DNA of 64,000 nucleotides from contig NZ_FOHU01000015.1 of assembly GCF_900111615.1 (NCBI RefSeq), positions 1 to 64,000 of the forward strand. Reading direction: 5' to 3'. Under the pieces are notes generated by a model. The model did not search any database and had not been told where the DNA came from. It saw only the letters and a program-made list of their open reading frames with translations. The translations under genes and the position numbers were made by a program. This document shows positions 51,178-59,338 of the stretch, piece by piece. This stretch comes from Natronincola peptidivorans (GTDB taxonomy: Bacteria > Bacillota > Clostridia > Peptostreptococcales > Natronincolaceae). Numbering within the stretch: the stretch's first letter is position 1; each line of letters opens with the position of its first letter.

Positions 51178-52542
51178 CTATAGAGAAGGTATAAAGATAT
51201 CCTTTGGCAAGGTAATACCTTCCTCCTCCATTCGATTTAAAAACTTGGGTACAATTCCACTTGCCCTATGCTCCCCAATGATATTACCTTTATCATCCAG
51301 TCCTTTTTGCATATAGTTAAAGATATCCTGCATCACGATGGTATCCCCCTCCATACCCAAAACCTCTGTGATATGAGTGATTTTTCGGCTACCGTCTCTC
51401 ATTCTGCTTTGCTGTACGATAATATTGATGGCAGATGCAATCTGCTCTCGTATGGCCCGAACAGGTAAATCCATCCCTGCCATCAGCACCATCGTTTCCA
51501 ATCTAGCCAGCATATCCCTAGGTGAATTGGCATGTCCAGTTGTAAGGGACCCATCATGACCTGTATTCATGGCCTGCAGCATGTCTAATGCCTCTCCGGA
51601 TCGCACCTCTCCTACAACGATTCTATCAGGGCGCATTCTTAAGGAGTTTTTTACTAAATCCCGCATAGTGATAGCCCCCTTACCTTCTATATTGGAGGCC
51701 CTTGTCTCTAGAGAAAGGACATGATCCTGATGGAGCTGCAGCTCCGCCGCATCCTCAATGGTAACAATTCTTTCATGGTTTGGTATAAAGGAGGACAGTA
51801 CATTTAAGGCTGTGGTTTTACCGCTGCCGGTGCCTCCAGAGATTAAAATATTGAGACGGGCTTTGACGGAGGCATCTAGAAATTTACCCATATTTGGGGT
51901 CAAGGTGCCAAAACGAATTAAATCCTGGATCTTAAAGGGATCCTTGGAAAATTTTCTTATGGTAATACAGGGTCCCTTTAAGGAAAGGGGGGGAATGATG
52001 GCATTTACCCTTGAACCATCCGGTAATCTAGCATCTACCATCGGCATACTTTCGTCAATCCGTCTTCCAATAGGAGATACGATTTTGTCAATAATGTGCA
52101 GGACATGTTCATGATCTCTAAAAACGATATCTGATAAGGTGATTTTTCCACTTTTTTCAACATAAACCTGCTTTGGTCCATTCACCATAATTTCTGTAAT
52201 GGCATCATTTTTTAATAGGGATTCTAAGGGACCAAAGCCCAGCACCTCGTTCATAATATCAGAAGTAATTCCCTGCCTTTCAGAATAGGGTAAAAAGCCT
52301 GCATCCCTATCTAAGCAGGAGGTAATCAATTCTGTTACTCTTTGGGCAAGGAATTCCTCCGATGCTTTCCCTTGCTTTAGCTCTTTATCCAACTTTTCAA
52401 TGATTTCCTTATGAATTTTATTTTTAAGCTCTCCATACTTGTCTTGTTTTTCTTCTTTAATAGGTGCTTTTGTTTTTGTGGCTACATCCTCTTCTGTTAA
52501 GCGTTGTTTTTCTATCCTCTGGAGTAGAGACACATCTGTCAC
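51178..52542 (-). CDS. tadA: Tad pilus assembly ATPase TadA/CpaF
   Basis: A 454-residue secretion ATPase of the CpaF class: N-terminal helical domain, then the hexameric ATPase with Walker A ISGGTGSGKTT, Asp box ERIVTIEDAAELQ, Walker B and His box (RMRPDRIVVGEVRSGEALDM, TGHDGSLTTGHANS). Powers pilin polymerisation from the cytoplasm. GTG at 52542 used; the GTG nine bases downstream has the better spacing to GGGGTGA and may be the true start. Confidence 0.93.
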   Translation of the reverse strand: MTDVSLLQRIEKQRLTEEDVATKTKAPIKEEKQDKYGELKNKIHKEIIEKLDKELKQGKASEEFLAQRVTELITSCLDRDAGFLPYSERQGITSDIMNEVLGFGPLESLLKNDAITEIMVNGPKQVYVEKSGKITLSDIVFRDHEHVLHIIDKIVSPIGRRIDESMPMVDARLPDGSRVNAIIPPLSLKGPCITIRKFSKDPFKIQDLIRFGTLTPNMGKFLDASVKARLNILISGGTGSGKTTALNVLSSFIPNHERIVTIEDAAELQLHQDHVLSLETRASNIEGKGAITMRDLVKNSLRMRPDRIVVGEVRSGEALDMLQAMNTGHDGSLTTGHANSPRDMLARLETMVLMAGMDLPVRAIREQIASAINIIVQQSRMRDGSRKITHITEVLGMEGDTIVMQDIFNYMQKGLDDKGNIIGEHRASGIVPKFLNRMEEEGITLPKDIFIPSL

Positions 52543-52544
52543 CC

Positions 52545-53768
52545 CTAACTAAATAATCTTTTAAATCCAGATCTTTTGCTGCTGACTTCCTTTAATTCCT
52601 TTTGATAGCCATAATCCTCCGCCACCATTTGGGCAATTTCCTCAATAGCTCTGCTTATTTTGGCACTGGATTTATTCATGACAAACGGCACGCCACGATT
52701 GGCAGCCCGTACCACCAGTTTTCCATCGCTGGGCATTTGATTGGCAATATGAAAATCTAAGGTTTCTTCAACATCCTTAGGTGTAATGCCAAACTCTTCA
52801 GAGGCTCTATTTAAGATGAGCTTTATTTTTCCCTTATAATGTAGGGTGTCCAGTAGATCAAGACTAAGCTTCATATTTTTTACCGCAGGTAAGTCCATCG
52901 ACATCACCATTACGATTTGATTGGACATATCCAAGGCACTTAACACTGTATCATGAAATAAAGGTGGTGTATCGATGATAATATAATCATAATGATCCCT
53001 CAGTACCGTTAACAGCTCCATAATAAAATCACTGGTAATCAATTCAGAATCCTCAGGACGAAGGGGAGCAGGCAGCAGCTTAATACCAGAAACATGGGGT
53101 ACAAGATAGCTTTCTATAAGGGAGATATCCAGCTTGTTCTTTTCCTGCGCCAGCTCTGCAATACTTTTTTTCGGTAATATATTTAAAAAGATGGCTGCAT
53201 CTCCAAACTGCAGGTCTAAATCTATCAACAGGATCTTTCTACTGCTTTTTTTCGCCATTTCTACCGCCATGTTAACAGAAAGAGTGGTTTTCCCTACCCC
53301 TCCCTTTGTACCAAAAACAGTAACGATTTGAGGGGTATTGCTGTGTTGCTTTTTATGATGTACTTTTACTGATTCAAAGTTTGCAATACGCTTTTTCTCT
53401 ATTTGATAGGTTCTACGGATAGCATCCAGTAAATCTTCTGGCTGAAAGGGTTTGATTAAGCAATCTCTCGCCCCTGCCAGCATTGCTTTTTTCATCTGTT
53501 GAAAATCCTCATGGCTGTTGACCATAATCACTGCTACATCAGGATTGCTTAAGGTAATTTTTTCTGTTACAGCTATACCATTCATCATTGACATGTTTAA
53601 ATCCATAATAATGATGTCAGGGAGAAGCTGTCGGGTTTTTTTAATGGCATCCTCACCGTTGGTTACTTCTCCAACCACCTGTATATCTTCTGCTTTAGAC
53701 AACAAACTGCCATAGTAGCCCTGAGTCTCCATAATATCATCTGCTATCAACACTCTAATTTTATCCAT
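52545..53768 (-). CDS. tadZ: Tad localisation protein TadZ/CpaE (receiver-ParA fusion)
   Basis: A 407-residue protein: N-terminal response-regulator receiver fold (VLIADDI, IIIMDLNM with the phospho-acceptor Asp, CLIKPFQP) followed by a ParA/MinD-type ATPase (FGTKGGVGKTT deviant Walker A, LIDLDLQFGDAAIFL, YIIIDTPPLF). It positions the Tad machine at the cell pole in other bacteria. Two bases before the tadA start. Confidence 0.9.
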   Translation of the reverse strand: MDKIRVLIADDIMETQGYYGSLLSKAEDIQVVGEVTNGEDAIKKTRQLLPDIIIMDLNMSMMNGIAVTEKITLSNPDVAVIMVNSHEDFQQMKKAMLAGARDCLIKPFQPEDLLDAIRRTYQIEKKRIANFESVKVHHKKQHSNTPQIVTVFGTKGGVGKTTLSVNMAVEMAKKSSRKILLIDLDLQFGDAAIFLNILPKKSIAELAQEKNKLDISLIESYLVPHVSGIKLLPAPLRPEDSELITSDFIMELLTVLRDHYDYIIIDTPPLFHDTVLSALDMSNQIVMVMSMDLPAVKNMKLSLDLLDTLHYKGKIKLILNRASEEFGITPKDVEETLDFHIANQMPSDGKLVVRAANRGVPFVMNKSSAKISRAIEEIAQMVAEDYGYQKELKEVSSKRSGFKRLFS

Positions 53769-53797
53769 TCCTTTCCCCCCTCCTCTTCACAGTCTTG

Positions 53798-54499
53798 TTA
53801 TTCTTCAAGAAAATCCTCCACCTGAAAGGCTTCAGGCTCGGTTTTACTATCATCAATTGGCGATCGGAGCATTAAGCTGATGGCCCCTCTTTGATTGGCA
53901 TGCTTTAATGGCAGGGAATCCTCCAAGGATACCGCCACAGTGACAGTTTTTGCTTCAGGATTTTCGTTAGAATGCTGATTGATGTTCCTTCCAACCGCTA
54001 AAATCTCAATATCCTGAAGTACTACCAAGGTGTAGGTAATAGGCGGATCCTCCCCAGCGTTGATGGTGGTGATGATATCTACTCTATCTCCTACCTTCAG
54101 TAATCCTGATACACCACTGACCTCATTCACTGCTATAGACAGCGCTCTTTTCCCTTGGGGAATCTTATAGGCCAGCCCTTGCTTATGCTCTCCTGAGGAA
54201 ATCACTTGATTGGATAATATACTTTCTCCCCTAGTAATAGGAATTAATGCAATTTTTCCTGTTACCTCCTTTACATCCGTCACTGCATTAGGGTGCTTAT
54301 AAGCTGCTGGTATTTCCTTCAACTCTACCATATTGGCTGAAACAACTGTATTGGCATTAATGTCCTCCACTGCTATGACAATCTCTATATACTCCGTTGT
54401 ATTCATTGTTTCTTTAGCCTTATTTAAATAGCCATAGATCATCATAGAGGTAACCAATCCAAGCAAAATAGCTGCAACGAATATCACTTTACCCTTCAT
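53798..54499 (-). CDS. cpaB: Pilus assembly protein CpaB/RcpC (SAF domain)
   Basis: A 233-residue protein with one N-terminal membrane helix and an SAF/CpaB region (VIAVEDINANTVVSANMVEL, ITRGESILSNQVI, ISIAVNEVSGVSGLLKVGDR-like core, VDIITTI). In Gram-negatives CpaB works near the secretin; here, with no secretin gene, it probably handles the cell-wall side. 25 bases after the TadG-like gene. Confidence 0.87.
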   Translation of the reverse strand: MKGKVIFVAAILLGLVTSMMIYGYLNKAKETMNTTEYIEIVIAVEDINANTVVSANMVELKEIPAAYKHPNAVTDVKEVTGKIALIPITRGESILSNQVISSGEHKQGLAYKIPQGKRALSIAVNEVSGVSGLLKVGDRVDIITTINAGEDPPITYTLVVLQDIEILAVGRNINQHSNENPEAKTVTVAVSLEDSLPLKHANQRGAISLMLRSPIDDSKTEPEAFQVEDFLEE

Positions 54500-54523
54500 C
54501 CTATATCTCCCCTAGTCTTATAT

Positions 54524-55429
54524 TTATTGTGTTAGCTTTACTCCATATAAACCATAGTCGCTTCCGTCAAAGTCAATTTCTCCTTCAGAAACTGTTTTTA
54601 TAAATCTCCCTGTAATAAAGTTATCAGTTCCTTGTCCCTCTACCTCATCTACTAAAAACATTGCGAAGCCCATTACCTGCACCTGCTTGTGTCCTACCTC
54701 CTGTATAATAGGCACCTTTAAAAGTCTAGGACATGCGGGATGAAAGCTGGCTGCGGTGCAATAGGGGATATGATTGCATTTTTCTATTCTAAAATCTATC
54801 GCTCTCTTGGTGGGGTTAGACATGTTCCCCGTTTCTACATCTAATACATCCCCTACTCTAATGATGCCTTCATAGCCATCTGTAAGATTTTCTTCATAGG
54901 TTTTAGAACCTGAACCGCCTAAGGCTAGGGCACCAAACCAACCTTCTTCTGATTCACCTGCTCCTACCTTTAGGGTATACTCTTCATTGAATTGAAAGTT
55001 AAAATCCTCTATACCCAATGGTACTGCACCATTGACTCCTGCAATGGGGGCTACCTGGGCAACTGCATCTGCCCTTACCATGCTATCGCTGAAGCCTATA
55101 AATCTAGCAAAAAAGAAGGCTATATTTCTTTCTGCCGAGACCTTGAGGATTCTATCATTGTCATACACCTCTATGTTTATCTCTTCCTCCCGCAAATCGT
55201 TGGCGATGCCATATACTCTTGCGGCATCTACTGCTTTTTCAGGAAAAAAAGGGAGCTCCTGTGCTCCTGCCAAGACAGCGGCATCTACTCCATTGCTGAG
55301 CTGAGATTTTGCTATATATAATAGCCCAGCATCCAAAACCACTGCCGACACCCCCATAAATACCGTCAACCCTAGAGCTACGAGAATAATTGCACTTCCC
55401 TTTTCTTCTTTTATCAATTTTTTTATCAT
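54524..55429 (-). CDS. TadG-like pseudopilin/pilus-associated protein
   Basis: A 301-residue protein with a prepilin-like N-terminus (KEEKGSAIILVALGLTVFMG, TadG_N/Tad domain) and a large extracytoplasmic part with four cysteines near residues 230-245. ATG at 55429 is 5 bases after GAGGAGAG and is favoured over the GTG that overlaps the tadE stop. Probably a minor subunit or surface component processed by the CpaA-type peptidase. Confidence 0.82.
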   Translation of the reverse strand: MIKKLIKEEKGSAIILVALGLTVFMGVSAVVLDAGLLYIAKSQLSNGVDAAVLAGAQELPFFPEKAVDAARVYGIANDLREEEINIEVYDNDRILKVSAERNIAFFFARFIGFSDSMVRADAVAQVAPIAGVNGAVPLGIEDFNFQFNEEYTLKVGAGESEEGWFGALALGGSGSKTYEENLTDGYEGIIRVGDVLDVETGNMSNPTKRAIDFRIEKCNHIPYCTAASFHPACPRLLKVPIIQEVGHKQVQVMGFAMFLVDEVEGQGTDNFITGRFIKTVSEGEIDFDGSDYGLYGVKLTQ

Positions 55430-55440
55430 TTTCTCTCTCC

Positions 55441-55842
55441 TCACTCCATTCGCATCATGACTCTGCCGGATACCGTGTAAGAATCATTCATAATAGCTGA
55501 AATAAAGGGTGCATAGATTTTCACAGGATACTGCACCTGGATCGCCACGCCATCTCCCCTTTGTCGAGATACATCCGACGGTGTCACTTCAACCGTTAGC
55601 TTTGATGCATCCAAGGTAAGGGGTGAGGTTCGATTTTGTACAATAGCAACCACCTCTGTGTCACTGGCTCCCACTGCTGCCGCCCTTGCCCCTTCTCTTG
55701 CACCATGCAGGATAACCAGCTGTGTACCAAAAACCCTACCAAACTCAATCATGCCAAAAACAAGGAGTAGTAGAATCGGCAGCACTAATGCCAATTCTAC
55801 AAGAGCCTGTCCATTTTCACTTTTTCTAAGTTTATTTATCAT
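55441..55842 (-). CDS. tadE: TadE-like pseudopilin
   Basis: A 133-residue protein with the TadE signature NGQALVELALVLPILLLLVFGMIEFGR split across a cleavable prepilin helix, followed by a short globular domain. Minor pilin of the Tad system. ATG at 55842 is set 5 bases after GGGGTGA, which itself overlaps the end of the peptidase gene. Confidence 0.88.
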   Translation of the reverse strand: MINKLRKSENGQALVELALVLPILLLLVFGMIEFGRVFGTQLVILHGAREGARAAAVGASDTEVVAIVQNRTSPLTLDASKLTVEVTPSDVSRQRGDGVAIQVQYPVKIYAPFISAIMNDSYTVSGRVMMRME

Positions 55843-55847
55843 CAATG

Positions 55848-56351
55848 TCACCCCACTATTATAAAAGCCATTATTGCACCAATGGTTATGGCCAATCCAT
55901 AAGGAAACATGTTATTTTCGACATTATTATCAAAGGAGATGATCTTAAATCCTGAAATCATCATAAGCTTAAGGCCTTGTCCTATTGACTTTACAGTAGA
56001 TAATAGCTCTCTCTGATAAAGCAATATCCCAATAGCGATAACCCCTCCAGCTAATCCCATCCAAATCCCTGTATAGAGGGCAAAGGTTGCACCTTTAATA
56101 GCTCCGATGGTGGCTAGAAGCTTTACATCCCCTGCTCCAATTCCTCCTAATAGGAAAGGAATCAATAGGATACAAAGACCTACTATAAAACCTACGAGAG
56201 CCTCTTTTATGCCAACCCAGCCCCCAGTCCATAAATGTATAAGAAGCCCAATAGTTAAGGCTGGTACCAAAACCTTATTATAGATTTTTCTTTTTTTTAT
56301 ATCTGTTACTAAACAAATCATCAAGGTAATCATCAATAAAATATTTTCCAT
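55848..56351 (-). CDS. cpaA: Prepilin peptidase CpaA/TadV
   Basis: A 167-residue membrane aspartic peptidase (peptidase A24 type, without the methylase domain). The two catalytic Asp are in LVTDIKKRKIYN and GGIGAGDVKLLA (GxGD motif). About six hydrophobic segments. Cleaves Flp, TadE and TadG prepilins. Lies between the flp terminator and tadE. Confidence 0.9.
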   Translation of the reverse strand: MENILLMITLMICLVTDIKKRKIYNKVLVPALTIGLLIHLWTGGWVGIKEALVGFIVGLCILLIPFLLGGIGAGDVKLLATIGAIKGATFALYTGIWMGLAGGVIAIGILLYQRELLSTVKSIGQGLKLMMISGFKIISFDNNVENNMFPYGLAITIGAIMAFIIVG

Positions 56352-56381
56352 CCCTTTTCACTTCCTCTTTTGTGAAAATGA

Positions 56382-56405
56382 AGCCCTACCTCTATAGGTA
56401 GGGCT
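56382..56405 (-). terminator. Attenuating hairpin between flp and cpaA
   Basis: AGCCCTACCT/AGGTAGGGCT, perfect 10-bp stem with a 4-base loop, followed on the minus strand by TTCATTTT. Lies between the pilin gene and the assembly genes; partial termination here would give the excess of pilin that pilus assembly needs. Confidence 0.8.
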
Positions 56406-56410
56406 ATGTA

Positions 56411-56608
56411 TTAAGATCCTTCTCCTGTACCGCCGCCTGCCTCAGCACCAGCTAATGTATCTTTAATGTTATCAAAGATTTCTCCTAATCCTGTCCCTAG
56501 TGCCCTTAGCCCAATAATAACTGCTAAGGCTACCAATGCGATAATCAAACCATACTCTGTCATTCCTTGTCCTTCTTCTTCTCTCCACAATCTCTTTAGT
56601 AATTCCAT
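56411..56608 (-). CDS. flp: Flp-family major pilin
   Basis: A 65-residue prepilin: leader MELLKRLWREEEGQG, the Flp motif MTEYGLIIALVALAVIIG (Glu-Tyr pair after the cleavage site) and a glycine-rich C-terminal tail. Processing probably occurs after a Gly just before QGMTEYG or GMTEYG. First gene of the Tad operon, directly downstream of the c-di-GMP riboswitch; ribosome binding site AAAGGAGG. Confidence 0.93.
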   Translation of the reverse strand: MELLKRLWREEEGQGMTEYGLIIALVALAVIIGLRALGTGLGEIFDNIKDTLAGAEAGGGTGEGS

Positions 56609-56672
56609 TCTTTTTCCTCCTTTTCATTTTCATAATATTTTGATAATTTCCGTTGGTTCCTTCCAAATAGAA

Positions 56673-56701
56673 AGAACCCTCGCCAGACGGCCAGGGGCTC
56701 T
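56673..56701 (-). terminator. Candidate expression-platform terminator of the riboswitch
   Basis: On the minus strand AGAGCCCCTGGCC faces GGCGAGGGTTCT around a short loop, followed by TTCTATTT. The stem is imperfect (G-T pairs, one bulge). GCGAGGGT in its 3' arm repeats GCGAGGGT at the 3' end of the aptamer, so the two could compete for the same partner. Confidence 0.55.
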
Positions 56702-56719
56702 ATAAATAAACACTAGAAT

Positions 56720-56812
56720 CAGTACCCTCGCAACTGGCTGGCATAGTGGTAGTCCACCTTAGCCCCTTTAGCTTTGCGTCACCATCTTTCAATGGCTTTG
56801 CCAAATATTATT
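56720..56812 (-). promoter_or_regulatory. c-di-GMP-I (GEMM) riboswitch upstream of the Tad operon
   Basis: The minus strand reads TTTGGCAAAGCCATTGAAAG, then GGTGACGCAAAGC, GGGGCTAAGG and ATGCCAGCCAG. This is the full GEMM-I consensus: GCAAA turn, P2 with GAAA tetraloop, GACGCAAAGC, GGCTAAGG tetraloop-receptor side, and ATG-CAGCC. The base before GCAAA is G, as in c-di-GMP-selective rather than cGAMP-selective members. The flp start codon is about 115 bases downstream, with a terminator-like hairpin in between. It should make pilus expression depend on c-di-GMP. Confidence 0.93.
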
Positions 56813-56828
56813 TTGTTGGTTAGTTATT

Positions 56829-56834
56829 ATTATA
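56829..56834 (-). promoter_or_regulatory. -10 box of the Tad operon promoter
   Basis: TATAAT on the minus strand lies about 22 bases upstream of the first riboswitch nucleotides, the expected distance for a transcript beginning near 56822. The -35 region is weak (no good TTGACA at 17 bases), which may mean an activator or alternative spacing. The 56609-57001 gap holds only this promoter and the riboswitch. Confidence 0.5.
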
Positions 56835-57001
56835 ATGGGAAATGAATGGAATGTATATCAATCAAATGCCTCATTTTGCATGTGCCTACTGCCTTATCCC
56901 CAGTCTATCTAAAGACTCATGCTATATACGCCTTCAGCACTAATACTGTGCCTATATTTACTTAGATTCTATTATCCTCCAGCCGGCATCCTTCCTTGAT
57001 T

Positions 57002-57634
57002 TTACTCCTCCTCCACCATTTCCATCTTGGATATGGATACCTCATAGGCGGTTTTATTTAGGACCGTACCATCCTGAAACTTCTTTTGGTACCTTCTACT
57101 TTGAATTCGTCCCCATGTCCTAATATGGTCTCCAACCTCCAGCTTGGATGAAAATCTTGCGTTTCTGCCCCAAGCGATACATGGTATGTAGTCGGATTTA
57201 TTATAGGATCTATTGACAGCTATCAACAAATCTGTGATTTCTCTACCAAAGGGTGTTTCCCTGTAAATTGGCTGTTTACAAATAAATCCATCTAGATATA
57301 TCTGGTTTGGGTTTTTTGATTCTTCTTCCTCCACTATAGTAGTAATATCCCTTACAAAAACAGTCAACACCAGCTTATTATTGCCATTGATAAATTTATT
57401 GTAGGACCTTAATTGCCCTTCTGCTTTTATAATATCACCTGATTTTATATTGATGTCTACTAAAAGCCTTTCCGAGATGGTTAACGGTAGATAATCGCAG
57501 GAATCACTAAGACGAGGGATCTCTATCGTATAAATATAAAAACCTTCCCCATATATTTCATGACTAAACTCTTTTTCCCCAATTATTTTACCTACTAGGA
57601 TTACACTATTACTATTCATAAAAGTATCTGACAC
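57002..57634 (-). CDS. SSB-like protein with two OB folds
   Basis: A 210-residue protein made of two OB-fold-like halves: residues about 8-100 (SVILVGKIIGEKEFSHEIYG, FYIYTIEIPRLS) and about 110-210 (IYLDGFICKQPIYRETPFGR, DLLIAVNRSY, DYIPCIAWGRNARF, LEVGDHIRTWGRIQSRRYQ). The second half has a clear single-strand-DNA-binding-protein pattern. Clostridial genomes carry such duplicated SSB-like proteins besides the normal Ssb. GTG start 9 bases after GGGGGAG. Confidence 0.82.
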   Translation of the reverse strand: MSDTFMNSNSVILVGKIIGEKEFSHEIYGEGFYIYTIEIPRLSDSCDYLPLTISERLLVDINIKSGDIIKAEGQLRSYNKFINGNNKLVLTVFVRDITTIVEEEESKNPNQIYLDGFICKQPIYRETPFGREITDLLIAVNRSYNKSDYIPCIAWGRNARFSSKLEVGDHIRTWGRIQSRRYQKKFQDGTVLNKTAYEVSISKMEMVEEE

Positions 57635-57763
57635 AATACCCCACTCCCCCTTCTATTCTTATGTTTATTTTTGGACGAATCTATAAACATTATTATTCAA
57701 CAGAAGAGATAATTATGTCTTATAAAAGAATCTTTTATGAATAATTTTTCAATCCTGCTATGA

Positions 57764-59254
57764 TTAATGCCTAGGAATGATATCTTGGTACCCTATTGTA
57801 TGGGGTGCCTTTTCATATGTATTTCTAGCTCTTAGATAACGCATGCATACCTCAGCCCCATGGTTCATCCCCTGAGCACCTAGCAACAATAAAATATCCC
57901 CCTTTCCCAGCTTGGGCATTATATTTTTTATACTATCCTTCAGCTTTTTTTCATAGGTAAAGGAAATATTTTCCCTACTGAGGACCTCAATGAAAATATC
58001 TCTTTCTTTTTTCCCTACTACGTCCAGTGGTTCAGTATAATCGACACTTTCAGTGATAACAATGGTTTCTGCTTTTAATATGGACTGCCACTGTTTCATG
58101 ATTTCGGCTATCTCATAATTAATCTCTATGCCTCTGTTGCCTCTAATGGCATTAATGATATGAAGATTTTTATATGGCATGCTTTGTATGCTTTCAAAAA
58201 CGGTTTCATAGCTGGCAGGATTATGACAGAAATCATCAATGATGGTGTACTCCCCTTGATAGATAATGTCCATCCTTCTTGGAACATTTTTAAATTTTTT
58301 CAAAGACTTTGCCATAGCTTCTATAGGGATGTCCAGCAATAAACCACAGGTTATGGCTGCCAAGGTGTTATAGATATTGTGCTTACCAATAATATCGATA
58401 GAAAATGGGTACTCAAAAGCCTCTATTTCCACCCCTGATAAGGTGGTTAATCCCCTCTGTAGACAAAAAGTAAAAGAGGTTGTTAAGCCTGTATCGATGC
58501 TGGAGGCAGTAATGGTGGCCTTGCCACTCAAGCCATAGGTGATAACTAAGATATGATTGTTTTTATCTAAAAGCTTTACCCCCCCATCATCGTCTAAGTT
58601 GATTATTCCTATCTTTCCAGGGGACAAATGGTCAAACAATTTCTTCTTTGATGCAATATAATCCTCAAGGGTTTTATGAAAGTATAAATGATCTCTTTCA
58701 ATATTGGTATGAACTGCAATATCAAATTCTATGCCCCACACTCTTTCGTTTTTTAGGCCATGGGAGGATACCTCTAGAACCACTACCTGCACCTTTTCTT
58801 TAACCATCTTATGGAGATATGCATAAATCACCTCTGCATCAGGTGTTGTTAGCTGATTTTTGTATTCTTTATCATTTATTTTTGTATTTAGTGTGCCTAT
58901 AAGTCCTGTGGAAATGCCATTGCTTTTCAGTATATGATAGATTAGATGGGTGGTGGTTGTTTTTCCATTGGTTCCCGTTACCCCTATGACAGTTAATTTC
59001 TCTGTAGGATATTCATAAAAGGTATTGCATAGCTCCGCCAGTTTTCTTCTAGCATTTTCTACTTTTTTTACTGGCACTGTTTTGATCTCTATGTCTTTTT
59101 CCGTAAAAATAATAGAGGCTCCTTTTTGTATGGCCTCATCAATATAATTATTTCCATCGTTTTTTTCACCTATTAGAGCCACAAATGCATACCCCTCTTT
59201 TACTTTTCTAGAGTCACAAGTAACGCCCTTTATCTCTATATTATCGATAATCAT
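57764..59254 (-). CDS. MurE-like Mur ligase without the DNPR motif
   Basis: A 496-residue Mur-ligase family protein: N-terminal MurE-type domain (IKGVTCDSRKVKEGYAFVAL), central ATPase with VTGTNGKTTTTHLI and LEVSSHGL, NTIERDH-type NIERDHLYFH, and C-terminal domain. The C-terminal DNPR box that selects diaminopimelate in MurE is absent; the region reads ITESVDYTEPLDVVGKK, and the motif usually DYAHTP reads DFCHNPASYE. So it is a paralogue whose substrate may not be UDP-MurNAc-dipeptide. ATG at 59254 has the right spacing to GAGGAG. Confidence 0.78.
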   Translation of the reverse strand: MIIDNIEIKGVTCDSRKVKEGYAFVALIGEKNDGNNYIDEAIQKGASIIFTEKDIEIKTVPVKKVENARRKLAELCNTFYEYPTEKLTVIGVTGTNGKTTTTHLIYHILKSNGISTGLIGTLNTKINDKEYKNQLTTPDAEVIYAYLHKMVKEKVQVVVLEVSSHGLKNERVWGIEFDIAVHTNIERDHLYFHKTLEDYIASKKKLFDHLSPGKIGIINLDDDGGVKLLDKNNHILVITYGLSGKATITASSIDTGLTTSFTFCLQRGLTTLSGVEIEAFEYPFSIDIIGKHNIYNTLAAITCGLLLDIPIEAMAKSLKKFKNVPRRMDIIYQGEYTIIDDFCHNPASYETVFESIQSMPYKNLHIINAIRGNRGIEINYEIAEIMKQWQSILKAETIVITESVDYTEPLDVVGKKERDIFIEVLSRENISFTYEKKLKDSIKNIMPKLGKGDILLLLGAQGMNHGAEVCMRYLRARNTYEKAPHTIGYQDIIPRH

Positions 59255-59338
59255 TTCCACATCTCCTCTTCATCCGCTTAACTACAGTAATATTATATTT
59301 TGTAGTTGATGAAGAAATTATGTATAAAGCTTTTTGGG

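Noticed and set aside
48911-56608. Type IVa pilus or type II secretion locus
   Set aside because: Flp pilin, TadZ-type receiver/ParA fusion and CpaF ATPase are Tad-specific; no PilQ, PilM or PilT-like genes are present.
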